Of a stretch of DNA of 54,799 nucleotides, positions 32,944 through 44,581 are shown piece by piece; the stretch's first letter is position 1, and the number at the start of each line of letters is the position of its first letter. The stretch is from positions 1 through 54,799 of the forward strand of contig ML769786.1 of NCBI GenBank assembly GCA_009733575.1, given 5' to 3'. A model generated the notes under the pieces. That model did no database searches. It had not been told where the DNA came from and saw only the letters and a list, made by a program, of their open reading frames with translations. Made by a program: the position numbers and the translations under genes. The DNA comes from Gymnopus androsaceus JB14. Taxonomy: Eukaryota; Basidiomycota; Agaricomycetes; Agaricales; Omphalotaceae.

Positions 32944-33795
32944 CCTTTTGCTCAGTACAGGAGGGAAGCACAAGCGGTATATGGGATGCCAACTTTCTGT
33001 ACCTGTGGGTGGTCCCACGTCGGAATAACCCTTGTTGACAGGAGAAATTATAACCCCAGATCCACTTTAGACACGATGTTTCTGTAAGCTCTTCAGTTTC
33101 TGAGAAACTAATGTGAAATGGAAGAAAAAAAAGTGTTTGGAAAGCTAACAGGCGAATCGAAGGTGCCCTGCCAGAAACCGCACATTATGCAGCGTAATCG
33201 ATACATTGTACTGCCAGTGGGAGTCTTGGGCTCTCACTCGAGATATACACGTCATCCTAGCTCAGCATATAGAAGGTCCGCGAAATTTTTCATGGGTTCC
33301 ATGCTGCTGGCTTCTTCTCCTCTAACGCAATACTGCTAAGAGTCCCTGATCGCCATTCAGTCTTCTGGTTAATCGACGTGGAGAACTCTTTCCAGTATAT
33401 GGCATGCCGCCGTGGCTCTTCATCTTGATCTTGAGGTAAATTCTGAACGAAAATATTCAGAGGAACTGTGCGCCCAAAATCTAGAGACCAGTTTGTCTTA
33501 ACTCCTGGAAAAAAACGTTTTGGAGGGATACATGTCACAGGAGAATGGAATTTGTACGCATGTGTACATCTGTATCATATCCGCTTTGCACAGATTGCTG
33601 GACTTCAGCCGAAGTCGAAAACTGAGGCACCATTCGTAAGCAATTTCTTGTACTGCGCTTCTGAGCCACCCCATAGGCAGGAAAACAACCTGAGACGAGG
33701 GTTTAGGGGAGATGCGCAAGCCGTACGTAGCAGGCGAATCGAGTGATTAATTCGATAATCGATTAGCGCGATTACAAAAAGACAAACGATAGCCA
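32944..33795. other. Intergenic with a coding-like minus-strand stretch
   Basis: On the minus strand 33538-33290 is open and protein-like (PGVKTNWSLDFGRTVPLNIF, RRHAIYWKEFSTSINQ, stop after AAWNP). It cannot be linked to a start: the preceding stretch shifts frame at a run of seven T. It may be a pseudogene or an unresolved exon. Confidence 0.35.
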
Positions 33796-34989
33796 CTATT
33801 TCTGTTTAAGCTCAAGCCTTGGTTCTTTCACTGCTGCTGCGGCCGAGTGTAACGCAATGATCGATCTTCTCAAACTGTGAAATCGTTAATGGACGAAAGG
33901 AGAGAATGAAGAAAGTTACCTCAGTTGTTCCATATAGTATGCCCGCAACTCCCTATAACGCTTCAAACGATGCCGCTTATGGATAAGAGTCAGCATCAAA
34001 CAAGTTGCGATCATTGCTGTGGAACACTATAAGCGAAACGCGAACGAGAATTTTAGAAAAACGGACTAGTGAAACGTACCTCCAATGATACACATTGCCG
34101 TTATGACATATTGCCAAGGGGCTACACGAAGAGGAGTTTCAGGTGGTTCCACACAAAATCCCGTTACGCAATTTCGCTGTAGTTAAAGATAAGTTGTAGC
34201 AGAAAGATGCAGATCAAACCATACTCGCCTGTTCACACTCTTGATCCAACTGACAAGGAGAACCCAACGTCTTGCTCTGTTCGCAAAGCATAGTATTTTG
34301 TACACAGTAATACTGAGGAGAACGACAGTTATCCCGAACGACAACAGTGGGGAGCATGTGCCCGTTCAAGCCAATGTCCGTATACGTAGTGTTGTCGATG
34401 ACGCAAGGAGATCCCAAAGTCGCGTTCGCGTACCTGATCGTGAAAGGGGAAAGGAGTTCAGCAAGTCCGAAATGAAACGGAAGTGGCCCACATGCAAATA
34501 GAATGTAAACAAATCGAACCATAAAAGTTCTCAGTGCTAGAGAAGTCCTGCCAGTTCACTGCTCGAGCGCACTGTTCATCCCTGCAAGTAGAACGTAAAA
34601 AAATCGAATCAGAAAGTTCCCAGTGCTAGAGAAGTCCTGCCAATTCACCTATTCATCTGACACTCGCCACCTGCGCTCACTTGAACCCTACATCCATCTC
34701 CTTCGTCCGGGCAGAACGATCCCAATGGGCAGAGCGGAGGAAGAACGTCGGTAGCAGAGTACCCAAATGGAAATTCATCTCTCCGACATGTTCTTGCGAG
34801 ACAAGTACCGTTTTCTCCAGAGCAATACGTGAGGTCGGAGCAGTCAGAAATGAGTTTATGAGTGTTGGGATCGAGGTGATTTCGCGTTATGGAACAAGGT
34901 CCCCCGATATTAATAGTACCGGCCTCCGTACGCAAAGATGAAGTGGTGTAGACGGCGACTAGCGTGAAGATGATTGCCAAGTTGAGCAT
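33796..34989 (-). CDS. Cys-rich secreted-domain single-pass membrane protein (fungal)
   Basis: Exons 34989-34649, 34581-34492, 34433-34229, 34176-34080, 34016-33920 and 33874-33796 give 302 residues. There is an N-terminal signal peptide (MLNLAIIFTLVAVYTTSSLR). The Cys-rich ectodomain includes GGPCSITRNHLDPNTHKLIS, CRRDEFPFGYSATDVLPPLC, GSFCPDEGDGC, YANATLGSPCVIDNTTY and CQLDQECEQRNCVTGFC. Then comes EPPETPLRVAPWQYVITAMC leading into a transmembrane helix (IIGGAMIATCLMLTLI) and a short basic cytoplasmic tail. This matches, as far as I recall, a conserved agaric family of unknown function. Intron 3 has a GC donor (GCGAGT) required by phase. Intron 1 is a duplicate of part of exon 2 (see findings). 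Confidence 0.8.
34496..34648 (-). repeat. Tandem duplication: exon segment (34496-34559) and intron copy (34586-34648)
   Basis: The two 63-64 base segments share CAGTGCTAGAGAAGTCCTGC (plus strand) and about 87% identity by eye. One lies in exon 2 and codes for NWQDFSSTENFYGSICLHS; the other is nearly the whole of intron 1. Confidence 0.85.
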
Positions 34990-35712
34990 AATGCTAATGG
35001 TGCAATGCTAGGAATAGTAGATTAGGTTAGGCCGCCGAATTAGTTCAAGTAACATCGCAGAAATTCGAAACGCACGAAGCTATTTCGTTGTTGATATCTC
35101 AGATTCCTCTCGACAAGTTGAAAATGAAGTTCATGAAGAGAAGCGCTCACTCATTTAACACGTGCACATGACGACACGTACTTCGGCGCTTTTGTCTCTC
35201 GCAACTTTCCAGCCATGAACTTACAATGATCTCAACTTTGGAGACATCTATTTTACTGGGGTTTCATAATTTTCATTGTATTATATTAACAGTGCCCTGT
35301 CGGAGGTGACTGACTTGGAGTATTATCACTAGTACCCATTCATCATCCTCTCCAACACTGGGAGACTTCCAGCTATCACCATTCCATACAAGTCGACCTC
35401 CTCCACTCCACCTGGAAAATGTATAAACTCCAAAGTTCTCATGCAAAGCTTGACTGCGCTTCTACGATCGACAGCTGACGACAGTCACAAAGTCATTTTT
35501 CTTCCACATTTGACTTTCTGCTCTTTGTGCACTAACCAGTGGCGTGATCTCTGATATACTATATGTTTTGGACGCAGTAGTCCCCTTTTTTTGTCTGCTC
35601 TGTTGTCGGCCTCGCTTCGGTTCACAAACACGTACACACTTTCCACTCCTAATAAGACCTCCAACATCAATCCACCGTCCTGTTCCAAAGTGCGGAACGC
35701 CAGAGTACAGTG
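34990..35712. other. Intergenic, divergent promoters
   Basis: This lies between the divergent Cys-rich and Hsp20-like genes and should hold both promoters. No frame is supported and no clear heat-shock element is seen. Confidence 0.45.
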
Positions 35713-36454
35713 ATGACGACAACGCAATGCTCAGACCTGCTTCCAATCACGTCTCACACCTCCCCTCAGCCTGGCAATGGAGTTATAAGCCTTGCCCGAG
35801 GCTCGTGTAAATTCCCACTGTTTGACGCATCATCCTTCACCTCCTCCACTTCAGCTTTGGCAGATTTTTCTTCGTCTGACTCGGACGACTCTTTCTCGCC
35901 TCCGTCACACGACTCTAGCTGCCACAATCTGGCTAGTTCACCGAATACACCTCCTACCTCAGACCATTCTTCAACTATGTATTCGAATTTCCTTCCTCCG
36001 TTCGAGGTCTCCCCTCCGAATGCTTCTCATTTCCTTCCTCCGCTCGAGGTATCCCCTCAGAACGACGTATTTACTTCTCAGGAAGAGTTCTCTCCGATGC
36101 AACGCGAGCGAAGGACGCCTTCGCACTCTCCCCTTTTGCACGTCGAATCATCCCCTTCCAAATATTCAATCAACGTCCAGCTTCCGAAAGATATTAAGCA
36201 CGAAATGGTCACAATTTCGGTGCTCAAGGGCGACAAATTGAAAGTCATTGCTGATGCGTGGCATATGGAGAAAGATTGTAAGTCGGACAATGAATTCCCT
36301 CAGTACGTCGAGGCTAATTGTTTTGTTAGGCCACTATGAACGGGTGATTGACTTCCCCTCTCAAGACACTGACATGACCGGTGTGCATGCCAAGTTTGAT
36401 TCCAATGGTCTCTTGGCCATCGACGTTCGTCGTCGACCCCGCTACCACGCATAG
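35713..36454 (+). CDS. Hsp20/alpha-crystallin-like protein
   Basis: Exons 35713-36277 and 36330-36454 (52-nt intron) give 229 residues. The first 150 residues are Ser/Pro-rich and probably disordered, with a short internal repeat (SNFLPPFEVSPPN and SHFLPPLEVSPQN). The C-terminal 80 residues form an Hsp20-type beta-sandwich: YSINVQLPKDIKHEMVTISV, KLKVIADAWH, HYERVIDFPSQDTDM, VHAKFDSNGLLAIDVRR. In this fold the ERVIDFP and A-x-x-x-NG-x-L-x-I-x-V pieces are the usual landmarks. It may act as a small chaperone or, with its long disordered head, as a regulator; conditions of expression are unknown. The ATG at 35713 is used although a GTG precedes it. Confidence 0.75.
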
Positions 36455-37762
36455 TTTAAATCATGTATTTCATCCTTCCTCGTCGAATTGAGCGGATTGG
36501 ATATGTGCTTTTTTCTTTTTCGACCACTGGGACTTCGTAGTTTTCTACAGCCCGATATTTCGAGCTGTTTTCATTTCTTCTCTAATTTCCCCTATTTATT
36601 TGCTTCTACAATTTACTGCTACTCTCTCTTTTTTAATGTAGCATCACTCTTCCCTACTTTCCATCTCCTTATTTATTTACTTCAAGTATTATTTACTTAC
36701 TCGCTTCCGTAACTCGTACCAACGTACCAATATAAATGGCCGTTTACCACCTTCCGCTCTTCTGTATTTCGTCATGATCAAGATCGTCCTCGATCCGATT
36801 TTGGTTTTAGTGTGTGAGCCTACCGTTCGCCGAACCTCAACAGTGCCTCTCAAGCATGGCGGCTCCGCCGCATGTAAGATGCGAGGCTTGTATTGAATGT
36901 ATTCGTGATTCTTGTTGCTCGTGCAAATCAACTACTCCTAGTCCTCCTAATCCTCCCACGTAAACATGGACTCAAATGTGGGAGGGTGGATTCTAGGATA
37001 CTCCATTTTAATGATCAGCGTTTGGAGTGATTTCAGGCTGGGGTGAGATTGCGAAAGGTTTAAATTATTTACAGGGCAGACGGAACGTGCGTATAGACAT
37101 GGCGCGAGAAAAAGTGTGTTGCAGGAAATGCCCCTCATGCCCCGGGGCATATTGGATGGCGCGAATGATTCGGACATTTAGCACCTGGAAGACGCATTGA
37201 TCAGCTCATTGCCCGATGAGCAGATCGTAAGGATCCAGAGGTATGTACTCATTACTGGAGTCAAAGACTGCTTGTGTAGCAAGCGGTTCGGTGGTATGGT
37301 GGAATTTGGGAATTTGAACAGAAATTTGGAATTTTGTATTCGTCGATACGTTGAATGTTGGTTAATAACAATTATAGATAGGAGAGTAAAACAAAAAGTT
37401 GGATGGTAAGATTTTATCTAGTAGTAGTGAGGTACGTCGTGATGAAAGATGGATTGAGTAGAGGACACAATGCAAACAGGCATACGTATACAAACGACAA
37501 CGACAGCGACATTAATTGTATACAAATCTGCTCCGCTCCGGATCCCATCAAGGGAGGTATGAGGCATGAGGTTTGGAGTTCCGGATGCGCCTTGCTACCG
37601 TGTCAAAGGAGTTGAAAAATATATATCCCCACGGTAGCGGTCTGGGCGAGAGAGAATGAGAATGAGAAGAGGATTGGAAGAGCGGGTATTAGCAGAAGTA
37701 CAACGTGAAGAGTGAGGATCCTCCACGCAAACATTATCGTCGCGACAGACGAAGAAATACAA
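36455..37762. other. Intergenic, no gene seen
   Basis: These are pyrimidine-rich 3' flanks. Short frames only, none with motifs or matched splice sites. Confidence 0.5.
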
Positions 37763-39968
37763 TCACTGTTGCCTTCCCTTCTCCTGTGAACCATGCTCCT
37801 CCCTGACCGATGGTGGATGCTCAAACTCGTGCCTCTGCTTTTCCACATCGGTTGCCAGCCCATACTGCACTGCCGCCTTTTCGATTTCATGTTCACTCAG
37901 CGAAGGCAGCTCCGCGCCCGTCTTGACATACCACTCCCCTGTCGAGTAGGCTTTGGCGAAGATGATGTCGATTTCTTCGAGGGATCGGCCTTTGGTCTCG
38001 ACATAGAAGAGGTAGATGAAGGGGAAAAAGCAAAGGTTGATGACACCAAAAAAGAGGAAAGTTCCGAAACCTCCTATGGCGTCGAGCATGGGAGGTGTCC
38101 ACATAACAACGGCAAAGTTCCAGGACCAGTTCGTCATGGTGGAGATGGCATTGGCGTTGGTACGGATGGCGTTTGGGTTCACCTCGGCTGGCAAGAGCCA
38201 AGGAAGTTCGAGCCATGTACTGCAAAGATCATAAAATGAGTAAAAGACGTGCGACCTAAGGATAGAATACTAACCATCCGAAAGAGATAAGGAAAATAAA
38301 CAGGCCTACGACGGCACCCTTGTTCGCGCCGCTCATGGTTTCTCCTTCCAAGTTGGCGGGGATCAAACAGAACGACGCAAGGAACTACAGAAAGAGAGGA
38401 AGAGTTCAGCAACGTACATTTGCCAACCAATTGAAAAAAAATAATACCATGGCGAGAGCCTGCCCAGCGGTGCCCCACAAGAACATTTTTCGGCGACCAA
38501 GTCTCTCAATCATGGCGTATGAGCCGAACGCCGACAAAGCATACACAGTGACATTAACTCCACCCAAGATAAGGGCCAATTCACGACCGACGCCAATGTA
38601 TGTTTGGTAAATGGTAGGACTAGCGAAGATATGAGAACGCGAACGTATGGTCAAAGCTATCATCAAGACTCACGCAAAGTAGATGACAGCGTTGCAGCCA
38701 CCTATTTGCTGGAATAATTGCGAGGAAGCACCAATGAGGGTGCGACGCAAGTGCTGCGACGGGCCTCGGGTGAGGACGTGCTTGATCTGCAGCTCACCGA
38801 CGTTCTCCAAAGCCTCGACGATCAAACGTTTCCGTAGTTGGGTTTCCTCGTCATCCACAGGGAGGGCAGCGAGAGCTGCAACAACATGGGTACCTTCATC
38901 GATTTGGCCGGTAGAGAGCAAATACCGAGGTGATTCAGGAAGGTAATAAATTCCAACAAGGACGAAGACGGCGAAGATAATCTGGAGAGCGATAGGTACA
39001 CGCCATGACACAGATGAGTCGAGGAAAGAGAAGCCGAAATCTGTCCAATATCAGATGAATGAAAAATAAACCTTAAGAAAATCAAAACGAACCGATCCAA
39101 TACGCAACAACAGTTCCAGTAGCAATCATAGAAGCTTCGATACATATGTGTAGACCACGATTATTAGCCCCTGAACATTCGGCTTGCCAGCTTGGAACGG
39201 TAGCTGTATTCAGACCTGGAGGAAGTAAAACACATGAGTTTTGATCGCATTACACTGAGATGAAGACGAATCAGACCATTTCCAAAGCCAGTGACGATAC
39301 GCCCAATGACGAATTGGTATCCGGGTTTGTGTCTGGATTAACAATAAGACATGGATTGGCACGAGAGCAGAGAGAAAGATGTACCCGGGTATAGGAGTAA
39401 CTTGGATGATAGTACCAATTATAACAAATGTAGCGCCGATAGCAATGCAACGACGACGACCAAGCTTGTTACCGAATAGTAGGGCAAGAGTAGCACCAGC
39501 TAAACATCCAACTTCGTAGATGGCGGTGTAAAACGCTTGCATCGTTGACGCGTGTTGAGACCCAGAAACATCAGGGTTGAGGTCGGGGAATATCCTATAG
39601 AATTGTGGTGCAGAAATGATTCCTGACATCTGTAGGAAGAAAATGAGATTGGGCGAGACTTTTGTGCGACTAGTACTTACCACACCCTGGTCATAACCAA
39701 ACTGCCGGCAGTATAAGTACATTGAAAGCCTAAACAGTGGGCTCGAAAACTTACGAGTAAAAAAGCTAAAGAAAGATGAATGAGCTAAAGCCGTCGAAAT
39801 AGAGGGTAGAAACACACCGCAGGTGGCAGTAAAGGTTATCGCCCTCAGTAAAGCATCTCCTTTGAGACCCAGATACGTCGGGACACCATTCTTTATCGTC
39901 GCCCTAATGTTGACTTTGGAATCTGCTGGAGATGAGCCTTGAATTGTGTCGTCCACGGATCGTGCCAT
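37763..39968 (-). CDS. MFS sugar transporter (fungal hexose/lactose permease type)
   Basis: Ten exons: 39968-39818, 39765-39755 (11 nt), 39701-39681 (21 nt), 39629-39385, 39332-39277, 39215-39093, 39040-38674, 38619-38448, 38384-38275, 38219-37763, giving 570 residues. All sugar-porter landmarks are present: AFLLFGYDQGVMSG (TM1), FGNKLGRRRCIAIG, VIGRIVTGFGNGLNTATVP, YYLPESPRYLLSTGQ, LFQQIGGCNAVIYFAP, YAMIERLGRRKMFLWG, PWLLPAEVNPNAIRT and YLFYVETKGRSLEEID. Twelve membrane spans are expected in the plasma membrane, with proton-coupled sugar import likely; the sugar itself cannot be read from sequence. The cytoplasmic tail is long and charged (SLSEHEIEKAAVQYGL, HEFEHPPSVREEH). A TATA box lies 53 bases upstream of the ATG. 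Confidence 0.93.
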
Positions 39969-41712
39969 GTTTCGTTAGCGAGGAAGGGAAAAGATGGATA
40001 ATCCGAAGCCCCGATGCCTCCTTTATATATTCCAATAAATTTGAGCGCCGAAACATTTTTGGACGGAAGGAAGGACAAAAAAGGAAGCATGGTGGTGGAG
40101 TAAGCAAAAGAGCCCCACGTCCAAATTTGGTAATCTCCTAGATTACATGATCGGTTGATAGGTGCAATCAGAAACGAGTCCGCCCACTCGGTTGTGTTCG
40201 CTCTTGTCGCTCTCTCTTGCTGCGCTCATGCTCAAAATTCCTGACAGCTTATTCAATACCCCTTCATCGCTGTAAAATTCCAACTTTTTTCCTCAACCTC
40301 CGTCCTCCGCTCCGACCTTCATCGTACTGCATCGTAAATTGAAATTCCGTGCAACTGCGTCATTGATCGGTATCTAGCACCCTCCTCGAGAAAAAGTTTA
40401 CCCGGAGGTTTCAAGGTTTCAAGTCCAATTTTCTTGCTAATTTTCGCTAATTTACCGGCTGGACCGGCTTTGAATTGCGACTGGGAGGACACTAGGACCC
40501 CGGCTTAATGCATTACTGGTACTGGAACGCGCTCCGACTCCCCAGAATCTAGACCTGCCGTTTCCATAGCTCTGGTCTCAATGCTAAGCTATTTTGCCGC
40601 TGGAGCTCGTTGCTTTTCTACCAAGGAATTACATGACTGGTATTTACAAAGTGAGCAAGTAGCTGCGTACAGCTTTCGTTTTCCTTCGCGTTGAAACTCA
40701 GCTTGGCGATTCAAATTTTTCAAAGACTTCCGGCGGCCTTCCGCCTACATGTACACAGGTCCAGGTCCACTGCCTTTCCACGTCTCTCCATGCTGAACCC
40801 GAAATAAAACAGCAGCTTTGTGCTCTCTCCTTGACTCTTGAAGCCTTTCATTTACTTACTCACTGGTACCGATCGTTATAGATACTTCCAGCCGGTCTCA
40901 GAGCTTCTTCCCCTACGTCCCTCCGTTCTCAGCATAGCATATTTTGACTCTAGTCTTTACCGCCAAAGGTTTGGAGAGGAATAGTCCGAGGGTCCTCAAT
41001 GAGGCCTTGTGTGGCGCACCTCGGATGTGGAAGAAAGGGATTATTGACTGACTACAAAGTTCAAGCTTAAGCAGAGATATTTATTGGCGGAGGATGTTGT
41101 CCGACCTAGCCGTAGGAAACTGTACAAGGGTACTCGGGTAAGAGGTTTGTCTTCGTTTCAGTGAAGCGCAATTCATATGATTTTGTAGGATCTATCGACG
41201 GAGATTGATGGAGTCAAGGACACGATTTCGGAAAAGCATATGATTTCTAGTTGGTACATATACATGTACGCCGTTGTTTAGAAGCTTTTTCAAGGTATGC
41301 ACCTTATCGAACTCGAGCCATTTTCTTATTACCGGTGAGACCTAGAGTATACTGTAGCACAAGCACGAGCGCTTCCGTCTCGTTATCGGTAGATTTTTGC
41401 CAATCGCATTACAGTTTGTACTGATAACACCACCACGAAATATATACTGTCAATCCTACGGTCCGAAATCCGAATGTTCACTCCGCATCTTGGATTCTGG
41501 AAGTTTCACGTTTTCTCCACAACTGAGACAGCTCCATTACGATTGTTTTACTCAGTACATATTGATTCATGTCAAGCGAGGTGTTGTGAGTGAAACGGGG
41601 AACGGAAATTAAATGTGGAGATTTAGGTATGGAGTAACAGCATTTAGGGCCTAATCTTGACCATGCCAGCAGTCTGGGTTTCTTTATGCTAGGACCTAGT
41701 TCAAATCACATA
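39969..41712. other. Intergenic, no gene seen
   Basis: This holds the sugar-transporter promoter at its left end. The remainder has no frame with coding character. Confidence 0.45.
40021..40029 (-). promoter_or_regulatory. TATA box of the sugar transporter
   Basis: The minus strand reads TATATAAAG 53 bases upstream of the start codon, implying a very short 5' leader. Confidence 0.5.
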
Positions 41713-41949
41713 GCTGCTGCAACCCAGTATATGCTCTTGAATACGCACGTTCCAGACGTCTTGGGCGGCTGGGTGAAGAGGATCCTGAGTAACATCTCCA
41801 GAAGCTCTGCGTACCCACTTGAATTGATGCGCTTAGCGAGTAATTTTTCGCCATCTCTACAGAATTCGAATTAATCAGGTCTTCCAAAAACAATAGAAAG
41901 CGTAACAGTGAACAAGGAATCTTATACTAGTGAATCGCGGTGGTGAAAG
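41713..41949 (+). repeat. Dispersed direct repeat, copy A
   Basis: This segment matches 48243-48462 in the same orientation, with shared words such as GTCTTGGGCGGCTGGG, CGCTTAGCGAGT and GGTGGTGAAAG, and several indels. On the minus strand both copies read like the same degenerate coding fragment (here WVRRASGDVTQDPLHPAAQD, there WVREAPLEILLWILHLPAAQ), so they may be paralogous gene relics. Confidence 0.7.
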
Positions 41950-42411
41950 GACCTTCAGAGCCGGAAGCATCCAGTACGACCAGGAAGCTATGTCCCACAA
42001 AATCACTATATGTTTCGAGCTACATAGCCCAAGCTGAACAGCATATCACTATAGCCAGAACACGTTTAGGTTCAAAGCAACATGGGAATTGATTTTCATG
42101 CTGCTTGACTCGTATGCGCTGACAGGAATTGAAGAGAAAAGTCGCTCCAGGACTAGACAATTAGTAGATCACGACAGAAGATACTACCCATGATCTGTAT
42201 GCTGCAACTTACATTATCGACCATTATCGATTGATATTGGCATTCATACTGTAGTAGTACAGTTAGTATTGTACACTCCATCATCAGGAAATGCCCCTGA
42301 CGTGCCAATCCTTTTATTCCCAATTCCATGAGTTTTCGATTCGATATCCTGTTAAATTCCATCGCTCCACAATCTAACATGCGATAGTACACCTTCCGAG
42401 CTCGAGCATCC
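41950..42411. other. 3' flank of the HeLo-pseudokinase gene
   Basis: The minus-strand frame 42419-42153 is open but lies past the gene's stop and shows no motif. No gene is supported. Confidence 0.45.
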
Positions 42412-44115
42412 TCATACAACGATCTGTTTTAGCTGCTGCAAAACACGATAGTAGAATTTCTCCCTCATTCCACGCTCATCATCAAGTCCCTTCTCTGTTG
42501 CATCCCGCAAGCAACACAAGACAGCATCAGAATACTTAGGTCCTGCTGTAGCAGCCAAGTGCTTTTCAGCTACATCAATGAGCCTTTTTCGCAGTTTCCG
42601 GGCATTGAATTCTGCTTGATCTGCTTTGCTGAGGTCACCACCGATGGCCTCTATTGGCTTCCACATCCCGAGCTCTAAGAGGACAATTCCAAGACTGTAC
42701 ATATCGTGTCGCATACCGAAACGCACGACATGCCCATTCTCATGGGGAATTACACGTTCGGGATGGCTATAGAGTTTTCCAATTGCATCAGCTTCCGGTA
42801 ATTGGTCTGAGTAGGCTGAGAGATCGCGTAGACGGGCAGCTTCAAACCCTACAAGGAATGCAGAGAGCTCGTGCGCCACTGCGGCTATAAGCACAGTGTT
42901 AGAGTCTAGTCAGGGAAGGAGAACGAATCGGCGACTCGCATGGTTGCGCAGGTTTTAAAACTGCAGAATTTTGTGAGTCGATGAGGCACAAGTTATGGAC
43001 AAGAACCACTTACGGAGAACATTGTCAGGGCAGATGGACTTGTGTACCAGTCCCGCCGCATGCGTAAACATGACCGCCATGGAAATTTCCACCCCATATT
43101 GAACCCGGACATCCAAAGAAGGTTTCCGATCTTTTGCAATAGCGTTTTTCAGTGTCCATTTCATATCCCTCGTTGGTATACTGGGGATATCGTAGACAAG
43201 AAGGGTTCTGTTGTCGAAGTGTTGCTGAAAAACCATTCCCTTACACCGAAGGATATGCATCGAGTCCATGTCCACTTCGTGCAGCACGGATGCTAATTTG
43301 AGAATGTCAACTTTGGCTTCATCTAGCTCCTGAGAAGAACGAGACTCTGGATAGCGGCATTCGATGAATACGGTATGCGATGGAAGAATTTTGCGGTCGC
43401 CGTCTTCGAATTCGGGGGCGGATCTTGATTCTGTCGATGTTACGATAGCTGCATCAACGGCCAGGGAATGGGCATTTGTCTCTGAAGCTCTGTGAGTATG
43501 TCTAGCAATAAGAGACTTTAAACTGACCACGGCGACCGTGAATTATATCGTCCATTGTAGAGGCACTTCGAAGCCCGGTTTCGCCAAGCTGAAACAGCTG
43601 TTCGTATACCTTACGATCTTCTTCGTCTTCATAGGTCTGGAGTAGTTTTGCTGCATTAACGACGGCATCAAGCTCGTCTCTCCACTGCGCCATCTCCTGG
43701 AGGATCGCTTCAAATCCACTCTTTCCCCCAAAAGTCCAACGAAGCTTGCGGACAACATCAAACTTTTCATTCTGCTGAGGAAAACGAGACAGTTGTTGGT
43801 CGAGTCTGAGAAGTCATCTGCTTAGACGAAGAGAGCAATAGTATGGAATTGACTAGATACGCACTTGTCAAATACGCCTTGCAAATGGTCAATAAGACGT
43901 CCAATGTCCCGCTGCTGGGCTGGTAGAAGGCTATTCAGAACGCGCGGCATGATCCTTTGGAAGACTTCCAGCACAAAAATACTAGCTTTAAGACGATCTC
44001 CAAGCTTTTTAAGATCTTCAGAGGCATGAAAATACGTATCACAGCGCTCGTAAATTTCCTTTCCAACCTTCACCAGGCTGATTATCGAATCGATGACATC
44101 GGAAGGGGGGATCAT
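42412..44115 (-). CDS. HeLo-like domain plus pseudokinase protein
   Basis: Exons 44115-43865, 43805-43528, 43481-43014, 42960-42940 and 42884-42412 give 496 residues. Residues 1 to about 140 look like a helical HeLo-type domain (DVIDSIISLVKVGKEIYERC, ASEDLKKLGDRLKASIFVLE, QQRDIGRLIDHLQGVFDK). Residues about 185-490 follow the protein-kinase fold, but each catalytic motif is replaced: the beta-3 VAIK position reads VFIECR, the catalytic loop reads H-K-S-I-C-P-D-N (Asp changed to Ser about 325, Asn about 330 kept), and DFG reads V-G-F. Later landmarks remain, such as MRHDMYSLGIVLLELGMW. It is therefore a pseudokinase. In known relatives HeLo domains bind membranes and trigger cell death, and kinase-like parts regulate them. 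Intron 4 (42939-42885) has a GC donor. It is divergent from a kinase-ankyrin-START gene. The HeLo call is by helical pattern only. Confidence 0.72.
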
Positions 44116-44581
44116 TTCTTGAGATGGAGGGGAGGTACTAGGAAAAGCCTATGCTTTTAATATAGACCTGCTGAGGCAAGACATCGCATGATTCACCGAA
44201 CTGAATTAGCCTTTCATATCGCTGTCACATCCATTCTATAGTTACTAAATTAACTATGTGGCAGGAGGAATGGAAAAGGTGATAATGGGATGGGAGCTTC
44301 AATAAAACTCAAGCGTAGTTGGCGAACTGTTGTATGGCAGCGAGGGATGTGGTGATTTATCATTTGTCAAATGCACATATCAACTCGGTTCCCGCCTTGG
44401 AACTGACGGCCATGATCAATTGCTTTCAATTTCATGATGCTGGTCATGCGGATTTTAGACTTCTTGGAGCTAGGCTTCTGTCACAACTCTGATAATTGCT
44501 CTTAATAGCAGCCATCGATGTCGGATTTTGAGCTCACAGGTGAGAGCAATATCCTGAAAATATGCATCAACTCATTCGTCC
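44116..44581. promoter_or_regulatory. Shared divergent promoter region
   Basis: The 466 bases between the two divergent start codons (44115 minus, 44582 plus) must contain both promoters. I see no strong TATA box on either strand. Close head-to-head spacing suggests co-regulation. Confidence 0.45.

Noticed and set aside
39216..39276. Sugar-transporter intron gained by duplication, because GTCTGA occurs at both boundaries
   Set aside because: Only a 6-7 base match, which is likely by chance at splice sites.
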